Positions 1-7,405 of a stretch of 64,000 nt of DNA are shown here, in pieces. The notes beneath the pieces are model-generated. The model saw only the letters and a program-made list of their open reading frames with translations, had not been told where the DNA came from and made no database searches. Made by a program: the position numbers and the translations under genes. The stretch spans positions 124,001 to 188,000 of the forward strand of contig CACGUZ010000002.1 of NCBI GenBank assembly GCA_902576375.1, read 5' to 3'. This DNA is from an uncultured Pelagibacteraceae bacterium (lineage in GTDB: Bacteria > Pseudomonadota > Alphaproteobacteria > Pelagibacterales > Pelagibacteraceae). Position 1 is the stretch's first letter. Every line of letters starts with the position of its first letter.

Positions 1-18
1 TTTTAATTAAAAGAAAGT

Positions 19-423
19 ATGTTTTTTAAAAAAGACAAAAATGAAAATAATGACCTGTCTAAAGTAGCCGCTCTTTTAATTCACGCAGCTAAAATTGATG
101 AAAACTTTTCAAAAAGTGAAGAAGTTATTATAAAACAAGCTCTCTTACAAATAGGTGCAAATAATGAAAATTTAGAAAAAATATTTTCAGATGGAAAAAA
201 AATTGAGGAAAACTCTAATCAAATTTTAGAATTTACAAAAGAAGTTAAAAACATGGAAGAAAATAACAAAATAAAAATAGTTGAGACACTTTGGAGAATA
301 ATTTACTCAAATAATGAAGCAGACATTTATGAGACAAGTTTAATGAGAAAACTTGGTGGACTGTTGTATATTGACAGTAAATTAATGGGCGATATTAAAG
401 AGAGAATAAAAAGTAAAATCTGA
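19..423 (+). CDS. TerB-like (tellurite-resistance TerB family) helical protein
   Basis: A 134-residue soluble, helix-rich protein. The early '[21 protein letters not shown]' region, with a D-x-N/E pattern after a small helical stretch, and the matching '[17 protein letters not shown]' half in the C-terminal part resemble the duplicated acidic, EF-hand-like layout of the TerB/DjlA-N family. Family members are putatively metal-binding or stress-linked; a precise role is not known. There is no signal peptide or membrane segment. The stop is two bases before the ferredoxin start, so the two genes are probably co-transcribed. The start lies 18 bases into the window, so an upstream promoter cannot be judged. 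Confidence 0.7.
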   Translation: MFFKKDKNENNDLSKVAALLIHAAKIDENFSKSEEVIIKQALLQIGANNENLEKIFSDGKKIEENSNQILEFTKEVKNMEENNKIKIVETLWRIIYSNNEADIYETSLMRKLGGLLYIDSKLMGDIKERIKSKI

Positions 424-425
424 AA

Positions 426-752
426 ATGACTTACATAGTAAACGATAAATGTATTAAATGTAAATTGATGGACTGTGTTGAAGTTTGTCCTGTTGATTGT
501 TTTTATGAGGGAAAAAATATGCTTGTAATTAAACCCGATGAGTGTATAGATTGTGGCGTTTGCGAGCCAGAGTGTCCTGTGGATGCTATTAAAGCAGATA
601 CAGAACCAGGTAGTGAAATATGGTTAGAAATCAATAAAAAATATTCTGAAATCTGGCCAAATATTAATGAAAAAAAAGATCCACCTTCGGGTCATGAAAA
701 ATATAAAGATGAGCAAAATAAGTTTGAAAAGTATTTTAAAGAAAACCTTTAA
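426..752 (+). CDS. fdxA: 7Fe-8S ferredoxin FdxA
   Basis: A 108-residue soluble electron carrier. Two cluster motifs are visible: an N-terminal C-x2-C-x4-C-x3-CP (residues about 8-21, '[14 protein letters not shown]') and a second C-x2-C-x2-C-x3-CP ('[12 protein letters not shown]', about 40-51). This is the classic Azotobacter-type FdxA layout of one 3Fe-4S and one 4Fe-4S cluster. Length matches the family. It sits between a TerB-like gene and carD; fdxA beside carD is a frequent alphaproteobacterial arrangement. Its 3' end overlaps the start region of carD in another frame. The redox partner is not evident from the sequence. Confidence 0.93.
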   Translation: MTYIVNDKCIKCKLMDCVEVCPVDCFYEGKNMLVIKPDECIDCGVCEPECPVDAIKADTEPGSEIWLEINKKYSEIWPNINEKKDPPSGHEKYKDEQNKFEKYFKENL

Positions 753-1569
753 AAAAAAATCTAAGTCAAAAATTAAAAAAAAACCACTTAAGAAAACTAA
801 AAATACAAAAAAAACTAAAATAATTAAATCAAATAAAATAAAAGATATTTCGAAATCTCTTAAGAAAATTGGAAAAAAGAAAAAACAAAAAACCGAGACT
901 CAAAATGAAAATCTGAGAATTCCTAAAAGTAATGAAATAAAACCTGAAATCAAAAAAGTAAAAAAACAGAATACTGAAAAAAGAGAATATAAAATTAAAG
1001 ATTATGTTGTGTATCCAAAACATGGAGTAGGTCAAATTACGGAATTTAAAAAAATTAATATTGGAGGAATAGATGTTGAAACTTATATTATTAAGTTTGA
1101 GAAAGATAAAGCAAATGGCATGGTCCCTGTTAATAAACAATCTCATTTACGTCCACTTTCAACTATTAATCAAGTGAATAAAAGTATTTCTATTTTAAAA
1201 AGTAAACCAAAAATAAAAAGATCAATGTGGAGCAGAAGAGCCCAAGAATATGAATCCAAAATTTCGTCAGGAAAAATTTATGAGCTTGCAGAGGTAGTGA
1301 GAGATTTAAATAAAGGAGATGATTTAATGATTGATCAATCATATAGTGAAAGACAGCTTTTTGAAAAAGCTTATGATAGAATTCTTTCCGAGTTTCAAAT
1401 TGTTTTAAATGTATCCAAAGAAGACACTCAAAAAAAATTAGATAAGGCCCTTAAAAGAAATATTAATAAAGAATTAAAAGAAGAGGTTAAAACTACTAAA
1501 TCATCAAGTGCTAATGAATTGCCTGTTGATGAGCCAATTTCAGAGGTAGAGGAACAAATTGAGGAATAA
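709..1569 (+). CDS. CarD-family transcription regulator with lysine-rich N-terminal extension
   Basis: The CarD/CdnL RNA-polymerase interaction domain begins around '[17 protein letters not shown]', some 90 residues in. It is followed by the helical DNA-contacting part ('[18 protein letters not shown]'). CarD proteins bind the RNAP beta subunit and stabilise open complexes. The first ~90 residues are an unusual, almost pure Lys/Asn/Ser/Thr low-complexity tail, and the C-terminus is acidic. The frame opens at 667; I chose the ATG at 709 because it reduces the overlap with fdxA to 44 bases, with 694 as an alternative. No convincing ribosome-binding site decides this. The gene ends in a hairpin terminator that begins at its stop codon. 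Confidence 0.85.
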   Translation: MSKISLKSILKKTFKKKSKSKIKKKPLKKTKNTKKTKIIKSNKIKDISKSLKKIGKKKKQKTETQNENLRIPKSNEIKPEIKKVKKQNTEKREYKIKDYVVYPKHGVGQITEFKKINIGGIDVETYIIKFEKDKANGMVPVNKQSHLRPLSTINQVNKSISILKSKPKIKRSMWSRRAQEYESKISSGKIYELAEVVRDLNKGDDLMIDQSYSERQLFEKAYDRILSEFQIVLNVSKEDTQKKLDKALKRNINKELKEEVKTTKSSSANELPVDEPISEVEEQIEE

Positions 1570-1612
1570 AAAAACGCCTCTCACACAAAAAGTTATGAGA
1601 AGCGTTTTTTAT
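1568..1612. terminator. Bidirectional intrinsic terminator between carD and the small basic gene
   Basis: An inverted repeat pairs 1570-1583 with 1596-1609, with a 12-base loop. It has a T run on the + strand (1605-1610) and a run of A on the other side that gives a U tract for minus-strand transcripts. The one imperfect pair (C1578/A1601) becomes a G-U wobble on the minus-strand RNA. The hairpin therefore suits the convergent gene at 1629-1706 slightly better than carD. Confidence 0.85.
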
Positions 1613-1628
1613 AAAGAATACTAAGCTA

Positions 1629-1706
1629 TTATCTTCTTCTTCTTTTCTTAGCTTTTTTCTTAGCTTTTTTCTTAGCCTTCTTTGCTTTTTTTCTTCTCTT
1701 AGGCAT
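1629..1706 (-). CDS. 25-residue polycationic (Lys/Arg/Ala) peptide
   Basis: A short frame from ATG at 1706 to TAA at 1629 encodes 25 residues, 19 of them Lys or Arg. It starts MPKRRKKA, continues with KKA/KKKA repeats resembling histone H1-type tails, and ends RRRR. Support for a real gene: a strong GGGAG ribosome-binding site (1713-1717) six bases before the ATG, rare in this window; a leader hairpin; and an intrinsic terminator directly downstream. The composition suggests a nucleic-acid or ribosome-binding peptide, but I recognise no named family. A mere low-complexity artefact is less likely given the signals at both ends. Confidence 0.7.
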   Translation of the reverse strand: MPKRRKKAKKAKKKAKKKAKKRRRR

Positions 1707-1730
1707 CTTTAGCTCCCTTTTTTAGTTAAA

Positions 1731-1747
1731 CGAATCAAATTGATTCG
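1731..1747. promoter_or_regulatory. Perfect 17-bp palindrome in the leader of the small basic gene
   Basis: CGAATCAA-A-TTGATTCG is a perfect inverted repeat lying 14 bases upstream of the GGGAG site of the 1629-1706 gene. In RNA it would form an 8-bp hairpin near the 5' end. In DNA it could be an operator. The sequence alone does not decide between these. Confidence 0.5.
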
Positions 1748-1758
1748 CTGTTAAGTTA

Positions 1759-1787
1759 TTTTTATTTTTTTATATACGTTATGTCAA
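1759..1787 (-). promoter_or_regulatory. Candidate promoter of the small basic gene
   Basis: The minus strand carries a perfect TTGACA (1782-1787). At a 17-base spacing it is followed by TAAAAA (1759-1764), a weak -10; TATATA/TATAAA lies closer at poorer spacing. The -35 is convincing, the -10 uncertain. The rest of 1788-1905 is featureless AT-rich sequence apart from an AT-only inverted repeat at 1805-1836 that might end fadD transcripts. Confidence 0.3.
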
Positions 1788-1905
1788 TTCTTTAATTAAA
1801 GTAAAAAATTTTGAAAAAAAATTTTATCAAAATTTTATTTTTATATTTTTGAAAGTGTAAAAAAGTTAATGTTTATGCGCTTTATAATCAAATATTTTAA
1901 GTAAT

Positions 1906-3606
1906 TCAATAAAGTTTATCTAATTCATCTTTATACTTATACAAAATTTTTTTTCTTTTTAGTTTTAGTGTTGGTGTTAACATTCCATTCTTAATTGTAA
2001 ATTCTTCTTCAATTAATTTAAATTTTTTAACTTTTTCTACTAAAGATAAAGTTTTATTTAAATTTTCTAAAAAAATTTCAATTTCTTTTCTATTTTCAAC
2101 ACTTTCAGTAACAATTAATGCAACTAAATAAGTTTTTTTATCTCCATAAACAAAACTTTGTTTAATTTTTTCATTTAAACATAATAAATTTTCAATTTTA
2201 GATGGTGAAATGTTATCTCCACCAAGAGAAACAATTATTTCTTTTTTCCTATCAGTAATTTTTAAATTTCCTTCTTCTGTGATTTTTCCAATATCACCAG
2301 TATGCAACCAGCCTTTTCTTATTACATCAGCTGTCTCTTTTTTCATGTTCCAATAACCAAGCATGACATTTTCACCTTTTACTAAAATTTCCCCATCCAC
2401 AGCTATATTAACCTGGTTTGTTTTAAAAGGAGGCCCTACTGTGTCAATTTTGATTTTTCCAGGAATGTTGCAACTTACAACAGGTGAAGCTTCTGTAAGA
2501 CCGTAACCTTGAAGAGTGGGTAATCCAATAGCGTTTAAAAATTCTCCAATTTTTTGGTCTAAAGCACCACCCCCAGATACAAAAGCCTTTAGTTTTCCAC
2601 CAAACTGATTTTTAATCTTTTTTCTTACTAGTTTTTCACAAAAAAAATTAATTAATTTTTCTCTTAATGTTAAATTCTCATTATTTAATTTTTTGGTTCC
2701 AAGTGTGATAGTGGATAATATCAGTTTTTTCTTAAACCCTTTTTGTTTTGAAAAATTCATTGAAATTTTACTGTACAAATTTTGATAAAATCTTGGGACA
2801 GCTGTCATAATCGTTGGTTTTGCAATTAACATATTGGATAATAACTTTTCTAGACTTTCAGCATAATAAATTTTTGCACCAAGCAAAATTTGAACAAATT
2901 GAACTGTATGCTCATATGAATGAGATAATGGTAACCATGTTAAAAAAGTAGGTTCAGCATCCTGGACTAATTGATTTAATATTTCTTGAGCTCCCTCACA
3001 ATTAGATAAAATTCCTCCGTGACTAAGCATTACTCCTTTAGGATTACCGGTCGTTCCGGATGTATAAATTATACAAGCAAGATTTTTCCTTTCAAGATTT
3101 TGATTAAAACCTATATGAAGATCTAATTTCTTTTTTTCTGAATATACATCGAATATATTTTCTATATGCTCAACTCTTTCATTTATGTTTTCAATAGATA
3201 AAACTTTTATCTCATCTGAGATAAATTTTTCAATTTTTTTTAATTGGATTTCATTAGAGACGATACAAATTTTTGGTTTACAATCATTAATGATATATTC
3301 ATAATCTTTCTCTGAATAAGTTGTAAATAATGGCACCGTTACTCCACCTGCATTCATAATTGATATGTCAGAGATAAGCCACTCAGGTCTATTTTCGGAT
3401 AATAGAATGCATCTGTCTCCATCAGCTAAGTTTGATCTCAAGTATTCAGATAAAATCTGAATTTTTAAAGCAACCTGTTCCCAAGTTAAAAAATCTTTTT
3501 TATTTTCTTTTAACCATTTTAAAAATGGTTTTTCAGCAACTGAATTAATTTCTTTATACTTTGTAAAAAAAAGTTCTACTAAACTATTTATTCTACTTAA
3601 TTTCAT
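1906..3606 (-). CDS. fadD: Long-chain acyl-CoA synthetase (AMP-forming, FAA1/FadD type)
   Basis: A 566-residue enzyme that activates fatty acids with ATP and CoA. The ANL-superfamily P-loop 'YTSGTTGNPKG' is at residues 181-191, followed by the 'GYGLTEASP' motif near 365, 'GWLHTGDIG' near 435 and the hinge 'DRKKEIIVSLGGDN'. The last pattern is typical of the long-chain FAA1-like subgroup rather than short-chain ligases. There is no membrane segment. The ATG begins only four bases after the encoded CCA end of tRNA-Leu on the same strand. There is no ribosome-binding site, so translation probably starts on a leader left by tRNA processing. Confidence 0.92.
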   Translation of the reverse strand: MKLSRINSLVELFFTKYKEINSVAEKPFLKWLKENKKDFLTWEQVALKIQILSEYLRSNLADGDRCILLSENRPEWLISDISIMNAGGVTVPLFTTYSEKDYEYIINDCKPKICIVSNEIQLKKIEKFISDEIKVLSIENINERVEHIENIFDVYSEKKKLDLHIGFNQNLERKNLACIIYTSGTTGNPKGVMLSHGGILSNCEGAQEILNQLVQDAEPTFLTWLPLSHSYEHTVQFVQILLGAKIYYAESLEKLLSNMLIAKPTIMTAVPRFYQNLYSKISMNFSKQKGFKKKLILSTITLGTKKLNNENLTLREKLINFFCEKLVRKKIKNQFGGKLKAFVSGGGALDQKIGEFLNAIGLPTLQGYGLTEASPVVSCNIPGKIKIDTVGPPFKTNQVNIAVDGEILVKGENVMLGYWNMKKETADVIRKGWLHTGDIGKITEEGNLKITDRKKEIIVSLGGDNISPSKIENLLCLNEKIKQSFVYGDKKTYLVALIVTESVENRKEIEIFLENLNKTLSLVEKVKKFKLIEEEFTIKNGMLTPTLKLKRKKILYKYKDELDKLY

Positions 3607-3610
3607 AATT

Positions 3611-3695
3611 TGGTGGGCGAAGAGAGAATCGAACTCTCACTTCTTGCGAAACACGATTTTGAGTCGTGCGCGTCTACCAGTTCCGCCATTCGCCC
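3611..3695 (-). tRNA. tRNA-Leu (anticodon CAA), CCA encoded
   Basis: The minus strand folds into a class II tRNA. A perfect 7-bp acceptor stem (GGGCGAA with TTCGCCC) is present, as are a D arm, an anticodon stem CACGA/TCGTG with loop CTCAAAA (anticodon CAA, reading UUG), a long variable arm (TTTC-GCAA-GAAG) and a T arm GAGAG-TTCGATT-CTCTC. The discriminator is A and the terminal CCA is encoded (3611-3613). The long variable arm and A73 fit leucine. The fadD start codon follows four bases later. Confidence 0.96.
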
Positions 3696-3753
3696 CGATT
3701 GTTTAATAATTTATTAAATAGTATAAGAACTAAAATTATATTAAAACCAAAAA

Positions 3754-4359
3754 ATGTTTAAAAATCTTTACAAAAAATGTTTAGATTTAGCGGGTCACAA
3801 AAGTTCTAAATATTATTTAGCAATTGTGTCATTTGTTGAAAGTTCATTTTTTCCTATCCCTCCTGACGTAATGGTTATTCCAATGGTAATATCCAAAAAA
3901 AATGATTTTAAAAAAATTTTTCTTATAGCAACAATATTTTCAGTTTTAGGTGGTGTGTTTGGTTATATAATTGGAGCATTCTTTTTCGAGTTAGGAGCAC
4001 ATATCATGAATTTTTATGGTTATGAGGATAAACTGTATAATTTAAAAGAAAGCTTGATAAAAAATGATGGTTTTTATGCTTGGCTAGGGATTCTTTTTTT
4101 AGCAGGTTTTACCCCTCTTCCTTATAAAGTTTTTACGATTGCAAGTGGTCTCATAGGATTTAATTTTTTAATATTTGTTTTAATAAGTTTAATTTCTAGA
4201 GGGTTAAGATTTTTTTTAGTGTCATATCTCTCTTATAAGTTTGGAGATTTGTTTAATGAATTTATGGATAAACATGGGTCAAAATGGTTTACGATAATTG
4301 GAATATTAATTGTTATTGTTGGATTAGTGGTTTATCTAATTTTTAAATCTAATGTTTAA
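3754..4359 (+). CDS. DedA/VTT-family membrane protein (YqaA-like)
   Basis: A 201-residue inner-membrane protein with about five hydrophobic segments. The DedA/VTT pattern shows as 'ESSFFPIPPDVMVIPMV' near residues 29-45 (a re-entrant loop with E and prolines) and as 'FTPLPYKVFTIASGLIGF' near 123-140. It best resembles the short YqaA subgroup. DedA proteins support envelope integrity and lipid carrier recycling; the transported species here is unknown. The gene is divergent from tRNA-Leu/fadD and overlaps dsbB by eight bases, pointing to a DedA-DsbB-Coq7 transcript. Confidence 0.85.
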   Translation: MFKNLYKKCLDLAGHKSSKYYLAIVSFVESSFFPIPPDVMVIPMVISKKNDFKKIFLIATIFSVLGGVFGYIIGAFFFELGAHIMNFYGYEDKLYNLKESLIKNDGFYAWLGILFLAGFTPLPYKVFTIASGLIGFNFLIFVLISLISRGLRFFLVSYLSYKFGDLFNEFMDKHGSKWFTIIGILIVIVGLVVYLIFKSNV

Positions 4360-4837
4360 TTTAAAAGCTGAATTTTATTTAAAGATAATTTTTTTATTTA
4401 GCTTTATTGCTTTAATTTCTGCTTTTTTTATAGAATATATTCTTGGACATCAGCCTTGTAATTTATGTTTAATAGAGAGAATTCCCTATGGATTAAGCAT
4501 TATGATAATAATGGCGATCTTTTTAATTAGAAAAAATCAGAAATTCTTAGTTATGTTATTAATCCTTACTTTTATCTTCTCTTTTGCAATTTCATTTTAT
4601 CATTTTGGAATTGAACAAGGTTTTTTTCAGGAATCATCTGTTTGTGGAGTAAAGAGTTCGACAGAAATTGTCACTAAAGAGGATTTGCTTAAACAATTAA
4701 GTGAAAAAACAATAAGTTGTAAAGATGTGACATTTAGGATTTTTGGATTATCGCTCACAAGCATTAATATTATGATTAGTTTATTGTTTATTACAACACT
4801 TTTAAAAATTTTTAAAAAATATGAAAAAAACAAATAA
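4352..4837 (+). CDS. dsbB: Disulfide bond formation protein DsbB
   Basis: A 161-residue quinone reductase that reoxidises the periplasmic thiol oxidase DsbA. Four hydrophobic helices are visible, with the periplasmic 'PCNLC' CxxC pair after the first and second Cys pair ('SVCGV' and 'ISCKD') in the loop between helices 3 and 4. This is the full set of redox cysteines expected for the family. It overlaps DedA at the start and coq7 by 17 bases at the end. The link to a ubiquinone biosynthesis gene is sensible because DsbB passes electrons to ubiquinone. Confidence 0.9.
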   Translation: MFNLKAEFYLKIIFLFSFIALISAFFIEYILGHQPCNLCLIERIPYGLSIMIIMAIFLIRKNQKFLVMLLILTFIFSFAISFYHFGIEQGFFQESSVCGVKSSTEIVTKEDLLKQLSEKTISCKDVTFRIFGLSLTSINIMISLLFITTLLKIFKKYEKNK

Positions 4838-5351
4838 AAGAGTGCAGGAATTTATTAGAGTTGATCATGCTGGTGAGAGAGGTGCTGTCAAAATCTATGA
4901 AGGCCAATTGTTAGCTTTAAACACTATTGTAAAAAATGAAAGTTTAAAAAAAACAATTGAAGAGATGAAAGAACACGAAATAGAACATTGTCAATTTTTT
5001 GAAAAAGAAATAAAAAAAAGAAATATAGAACCAACAAAATTTTTACCCTTATGGGATTTATTAGGTGTTGGTTTGGGTTTTGGCTCTACATTACTAGGCA
5101 AAAAAGCTGCAATGCTATGTACAGCATCCGTTGAAGAAGTTATTGATAAACATTATTTAGATCAAATTAATCAGCTTGGTCCTGAGGAAGAAGAATTAAA
5201 AAAGAAAATTACAAAATTTAGACAAGATGAACTAGATCATAAGGATATTGCTTATGAAGAGGGTGCAACAAAAAAAGGCTTTTATGCTATAATGGACAGA
5301 ATTATCAAAACTGGATCTAAATTAGCAATAAATATTTCTGAGAAAATTTAA
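4821..5351 (+). CDS. coq7: Demethoxyubiquinone hydroxylase Coq7
   Basis: A 176-residue diiron monooxygenase that hydroxylates C6 of demethoxyubiquinol, the penultimate step of ubiquinone synthesis. The ferritin-like iron ligands are readable: E in 'HAGERGAVKIYEGQ', E and H in 'EMKEHEIEHCQF', E in 'ASVEEVIDKHY' and E/H in 'RQDELDHKDIA'. The length fits Coq7 rather than the flavin-dependent UbiF. It starts inside the end of dsbB. ubiE and ubiB lie about 10 kb away in this window. Confidence 0.93.
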   Translation: MKKTNKRVQEFIRVDHAGERGAVKIYEGQLLALNTIVKNESLKKTIEEMKEHEIEHCQFFEKEIKKRNIEPTKFLPLWDLLGVGLGFGSTLLGKKAAMLCTASVEEVIDKHYLDQINQLGPEEEELKKKITKFRQDELDHKDIAYEEGATKKGFYAIMDRIIKTGSKLAINISEKI

Positions 5352-5353
5352 TT

Positions 5354-5923
5354 TTAAGCTTCTAGCTCGACATCCCAATATAAATAGTCCATCCAACTTT
5401 TATGTAAATAATTAGGAGGAAAATTCTTTCCATTTCTATGTAAATCTTCAGTTGATGGTTGATAAGGATATTGATTAAGTTTCATTCCTGAAGATTTTAA
5501 TAATTTTCCACCTTTTTTAACATTACATGCTGAACATGCTGTTACAACATTATCCCAGTGTGTTTCTCCACCTTTTGATCTTGGTAACAAATGATCAAAA
5601 GTTAATTCCTCTCCACTTCCACAATATTGACAAGAAAATTTATCCCTTAAAAAAACATTAAATCTTGTAAAACTTGGTTTAGATTGTGGAACAATGTAAT
5701 CTTTAAGAGCAATAACGCTTGGAAGCTGCATTTTGAATGATGGACTTCGTACAATTCTATCATAACTACTTACTATAATTACTCTATCTAAAAAAACTGA
5801 CTTTACTGTATCTTGCCAAGACCATAATGATAAAGGATAATAGCTTAAAGGTCTATAATCAGCATTTAAAACTAATGCAGGACATTTTTCTAATGATACA
5901 TCTTGTTCAATAAAGTTGTTCAT
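5354..5923 (-). CDS. HNH endonuclease family protein
   Basis: A 189-residue protein with a zinc-bound HNH (beta-beta-alpha metal) fold: C98-x2-C101 ('CQYCG'), catalytic His near 111 ('FDHLLPRSKGG'), Asn near 125 ('HWDNVVTAC') and C130-x2-C133. It has the N-terminal region ('VLNADYRPLSYYPLSLWSW') typical of the widespread chromosomal alphaproteobacterial/cyanobacterial HNH family. There is no intron, methylase or mobile element nearby, so a housekeeping DNA-processing role is more likely than homing or restriction. It converges tightly on coq7, two bases apart. Confidence 0.85.
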   Translation of the reverse strand: MNNFIEQDVSLEKCPALVLNADYRPLSYYPLSLWSWQDTVKSVFLDRVIIVSSYDRIVRSPSFKMQLPSVIALKDYIVPQSKPSFTRFNVFLRDKFSCQYCGSGEELTFDHLLPRSKGGETHWDNVVTACSACNVKKGGKLLKSSGMKLNQYPYQPSTEDLHRNGKNFPPNYLHKSWMDYLYWDVELEA

Positions 5924-5968
5924 AAATTAATTTTAACTTAAATAAAAAATGATTTCAATATTAAGAAC

Positions 5969-6622
5969 TCATTTTATTTTTTTTAAAATATAATTTAATG
6001 CTATACTGGAGGCTTCGATAGGAATATGATGGTCGCAATTCTTAATTAAATAGGTCTCTATTTCAATATTAGATCTGATAAAAAAATCTTTTGCCTCTAA
6101 CATATAATTGGGTGAGACAACTTGGTCAGAGTCACCATGAATTAAAAGAATATTTGTTGATGTCCTCTTTCTTTGTTTGAGATCATCCTGATTAATAATC
6201 TTACCTGAGAAACCTACAACACAACTAAATTTATTTTTAGATGTAAGCCCTAAATTAATTGACATCATACATCCTTGACTAAAACCAGACAAACAAATTT
6301 TATCGTTTTCAAGATTATATTTAATTTTTACCTCATCTATGAATTGATTGAGTTTTTTTTCAGCCTTGATTGTCTCATTTAAAATGTATTTTGGATCATC
6401 TTTTGTAAGATCAAACCATTGATACCCAGATGGATTTATTGGACAAGGTTCATGACCATTAGGGCAGAGAAAAATTGTATTTGTAAGGTGTCTTTTCCAA
6501 TTTAATGAAAGCATACTTATATCTTTACCATCACCTCCGTACCCATGTAGTAAAATTACTGCGTTTTCAATTTTCACATCTTTTTCAGGTTTTATAATGG
6601 TTGTATCAAGGCAAAATGTCAT
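5969..6622 (-). CDS. Carboxylesterase/phospholipase (alpha/beta hydrolase, YpfH/Est family)
   Basis: A 217-residue cytosolic serine hydrolase. It shows the oxyanion motif 'LLHGYGGDG' (residues 24-32), the nucleophile elbow 'GFSQG' with Ser115, the acid in 'HGDSDQVV' (164-166) and the His in 'CDHHIP' (198-199). This is the carboxylesterase/lysophospholipase I family seen across alphaproteobacteria. The natural substrate cannot be read from sequence. The gene is divergent from the small HIG1-like gene with about 50 bases between, which must hold both promoters. Confidence 0.85.
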   Translation of the reverse strand: MTFCLDTTIIKPEKDVKIENAVILLHGYGGDGKDISMLSLNWKRHLTNTIFLCPNGHEPCPINPSGYQWFDLTKDDPKYILNETIKAEKKLNQFIDEVKIKYNLENDKICLSGFSQGCMMSINLGLTSKNKFSCVVGFSGKIINQDDLKQRKRTSTNILLIHGDSDQVVSPNYMLEAKDFFIRSNIEIETYLIKNCDHHIPIEASSIALNYILKKIK

Positions 6623-6671
6623 AGTAATTGATTTATGTTTTTTTATCTATAAAACAGCCTACTATAATTTT

Positions 6672-6875
6672 ATGATTTCTGGAATATTAGTAAAAATTTT
6701 ATCTATAATCTTACTTGCGGCTGTTGGTTTAGTTCTAATTCTTGGTATTGGAACTTTATTTAAAGGTGGAGAAACAAGTAAGAAATACTCTAATAAATTA
6801 ATGCAGTTAAGAGTCTTGCTACAATTTATAGCAATTATAGCCTTAGTTGCTTTTGCATATTTTTTTAAAAATTAA
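6672..6875 (+). CDS. HIG1-domain twin-transmembrane protein
   Basis: A 67-residue membrane protein with two hydrophobic helices (about 4-25 and 45-63) joined by a polar loop. The loop carries 'SNKLMQLRVLLQ', matching the R-x3-Q core of HIG1 domains. In mitochondria and alphaproteobacteria such proteins associate with respiratory complexes, notably cytochrome oxidase; that role is inferred here. An upstream in-frame extension to 6597 overlaps the divergent esterase and lacks homology-like content, so I chose the ATG at 6672. Its 3' end overlaps the convergent thioredoxin gene by four bases. Confidence 0.75.
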   Translation: MISGILVKILSIILLAAVGLVLILGIGTLFKGGETSKKYSNKLMQLRVLLQFIAIIALVAFAYFFKN

Positions 6876-7381
6876 TTAAAATTACTTAACCACTTAATAA
6901 ATTTTTCATCAACAAAGTCGATTGATCCAATTATTCTTGCAAACTCAAGTCCATCTTTGTTAAAAAGTATAGTTGTAGGAAGACCTCTTAATTTAAATTT
7001 CTTTGCCAATGTATTGGGCGAGTCAAAATATATTTCTAAATTTTTTATCTTCAAATCTTCAAAGAAAGTTAAAGATTTTTGACTAGTATCCTTGCCAATA
7101 TTTATAGGAAATATCTTTAGATTATCTAAATTTGGATTTTCAGCTAACAAATCTAAAGATGGCATTTCATCTTTACATGGAGCACACCAAGTTGCCCAAA
7201 AATTCAATAAAACTAGATTTCCTTTATAATCATTTAAGTATAATTCTTTATTTTTAATGTCTAAAAACGTTATATCACTGTAATTTTTTAACTCTTTATT
7301 AATGACTAAATTTTTTATATCGGATGCGTCACTAGCAAAAGAATTTGATAGCATTAAAACAAATATTATTAATAATCTCAT
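6872..7381 (-). CDS. TlpA/ResA-type periplasmic thioredoxin
   Basis: A 169-residue protein with an N-terminal signal sequence (residues 1-17, 'LIIFVLMLSNSFA') and a thioredoxin fold with active site WCAPC (C66, C69). The pattern 'LLNFWATWCAPC' and the later cis-Pro region 'LRGLPTTILF' are diagnostic of TlpA-like reductases. These keep cytochrome or cupredoxin cysteines reduced in the periplasm. No cytochrome maturation genes lie beside it, so the client is unknown. It is divergent from argH with a 24-base gap. Confidence 0.88.
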   Translation of the reverse strand: MRLLIIFVLMLSNSFASDASDIKNLVINKELKNYSDITFLDIKNKELYLNDYKGNLVLLNFWATWCAPCKDEMPSLDLLAENPNLDNLKIFPINIGKDTSQKSLTFFEDLKIKNLEIYFDSPNTLAKKFKLRGLPTTILFNKDGLEFARIIGSIDFVDEKFIKWLSNFN

Positions 7382-7405
7382 GTTAAATAGGTATAATTAA
7401 TTATC

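Noticed and set aside
829-1146. 105-codon frame antisense to carD
   Set aside because: The Phe/Ile/Tyr-rich translation is the complement of the polylysine region of CarD and has no independent support.
1805-1836. AT-only inverted repeat AAAATTTTGA...TCAAAATTTT downstream of fadD as terminator
   Set aside because: It has no GC pairs except one C-G closing pair and a long loop, so it would be too weak to call as a terminator with confidence.
3702-3718. Perfect palindrome TTTAATAA-T-TTATTAAA upstream of tRNA-Leu and the DedA gene
   Set aside because: It consists only of A and T in very AT-rich DNA, where such palindromes arise by chance. No related copy was found nearby.
5354-5923. HNH gene as a homing endonuclease or restriction enzyme
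   Set aside because: No intron, intein, methyltransferase or mobile-element signatures are adjacent, and the gene resembles a common chromosomal HNH family.
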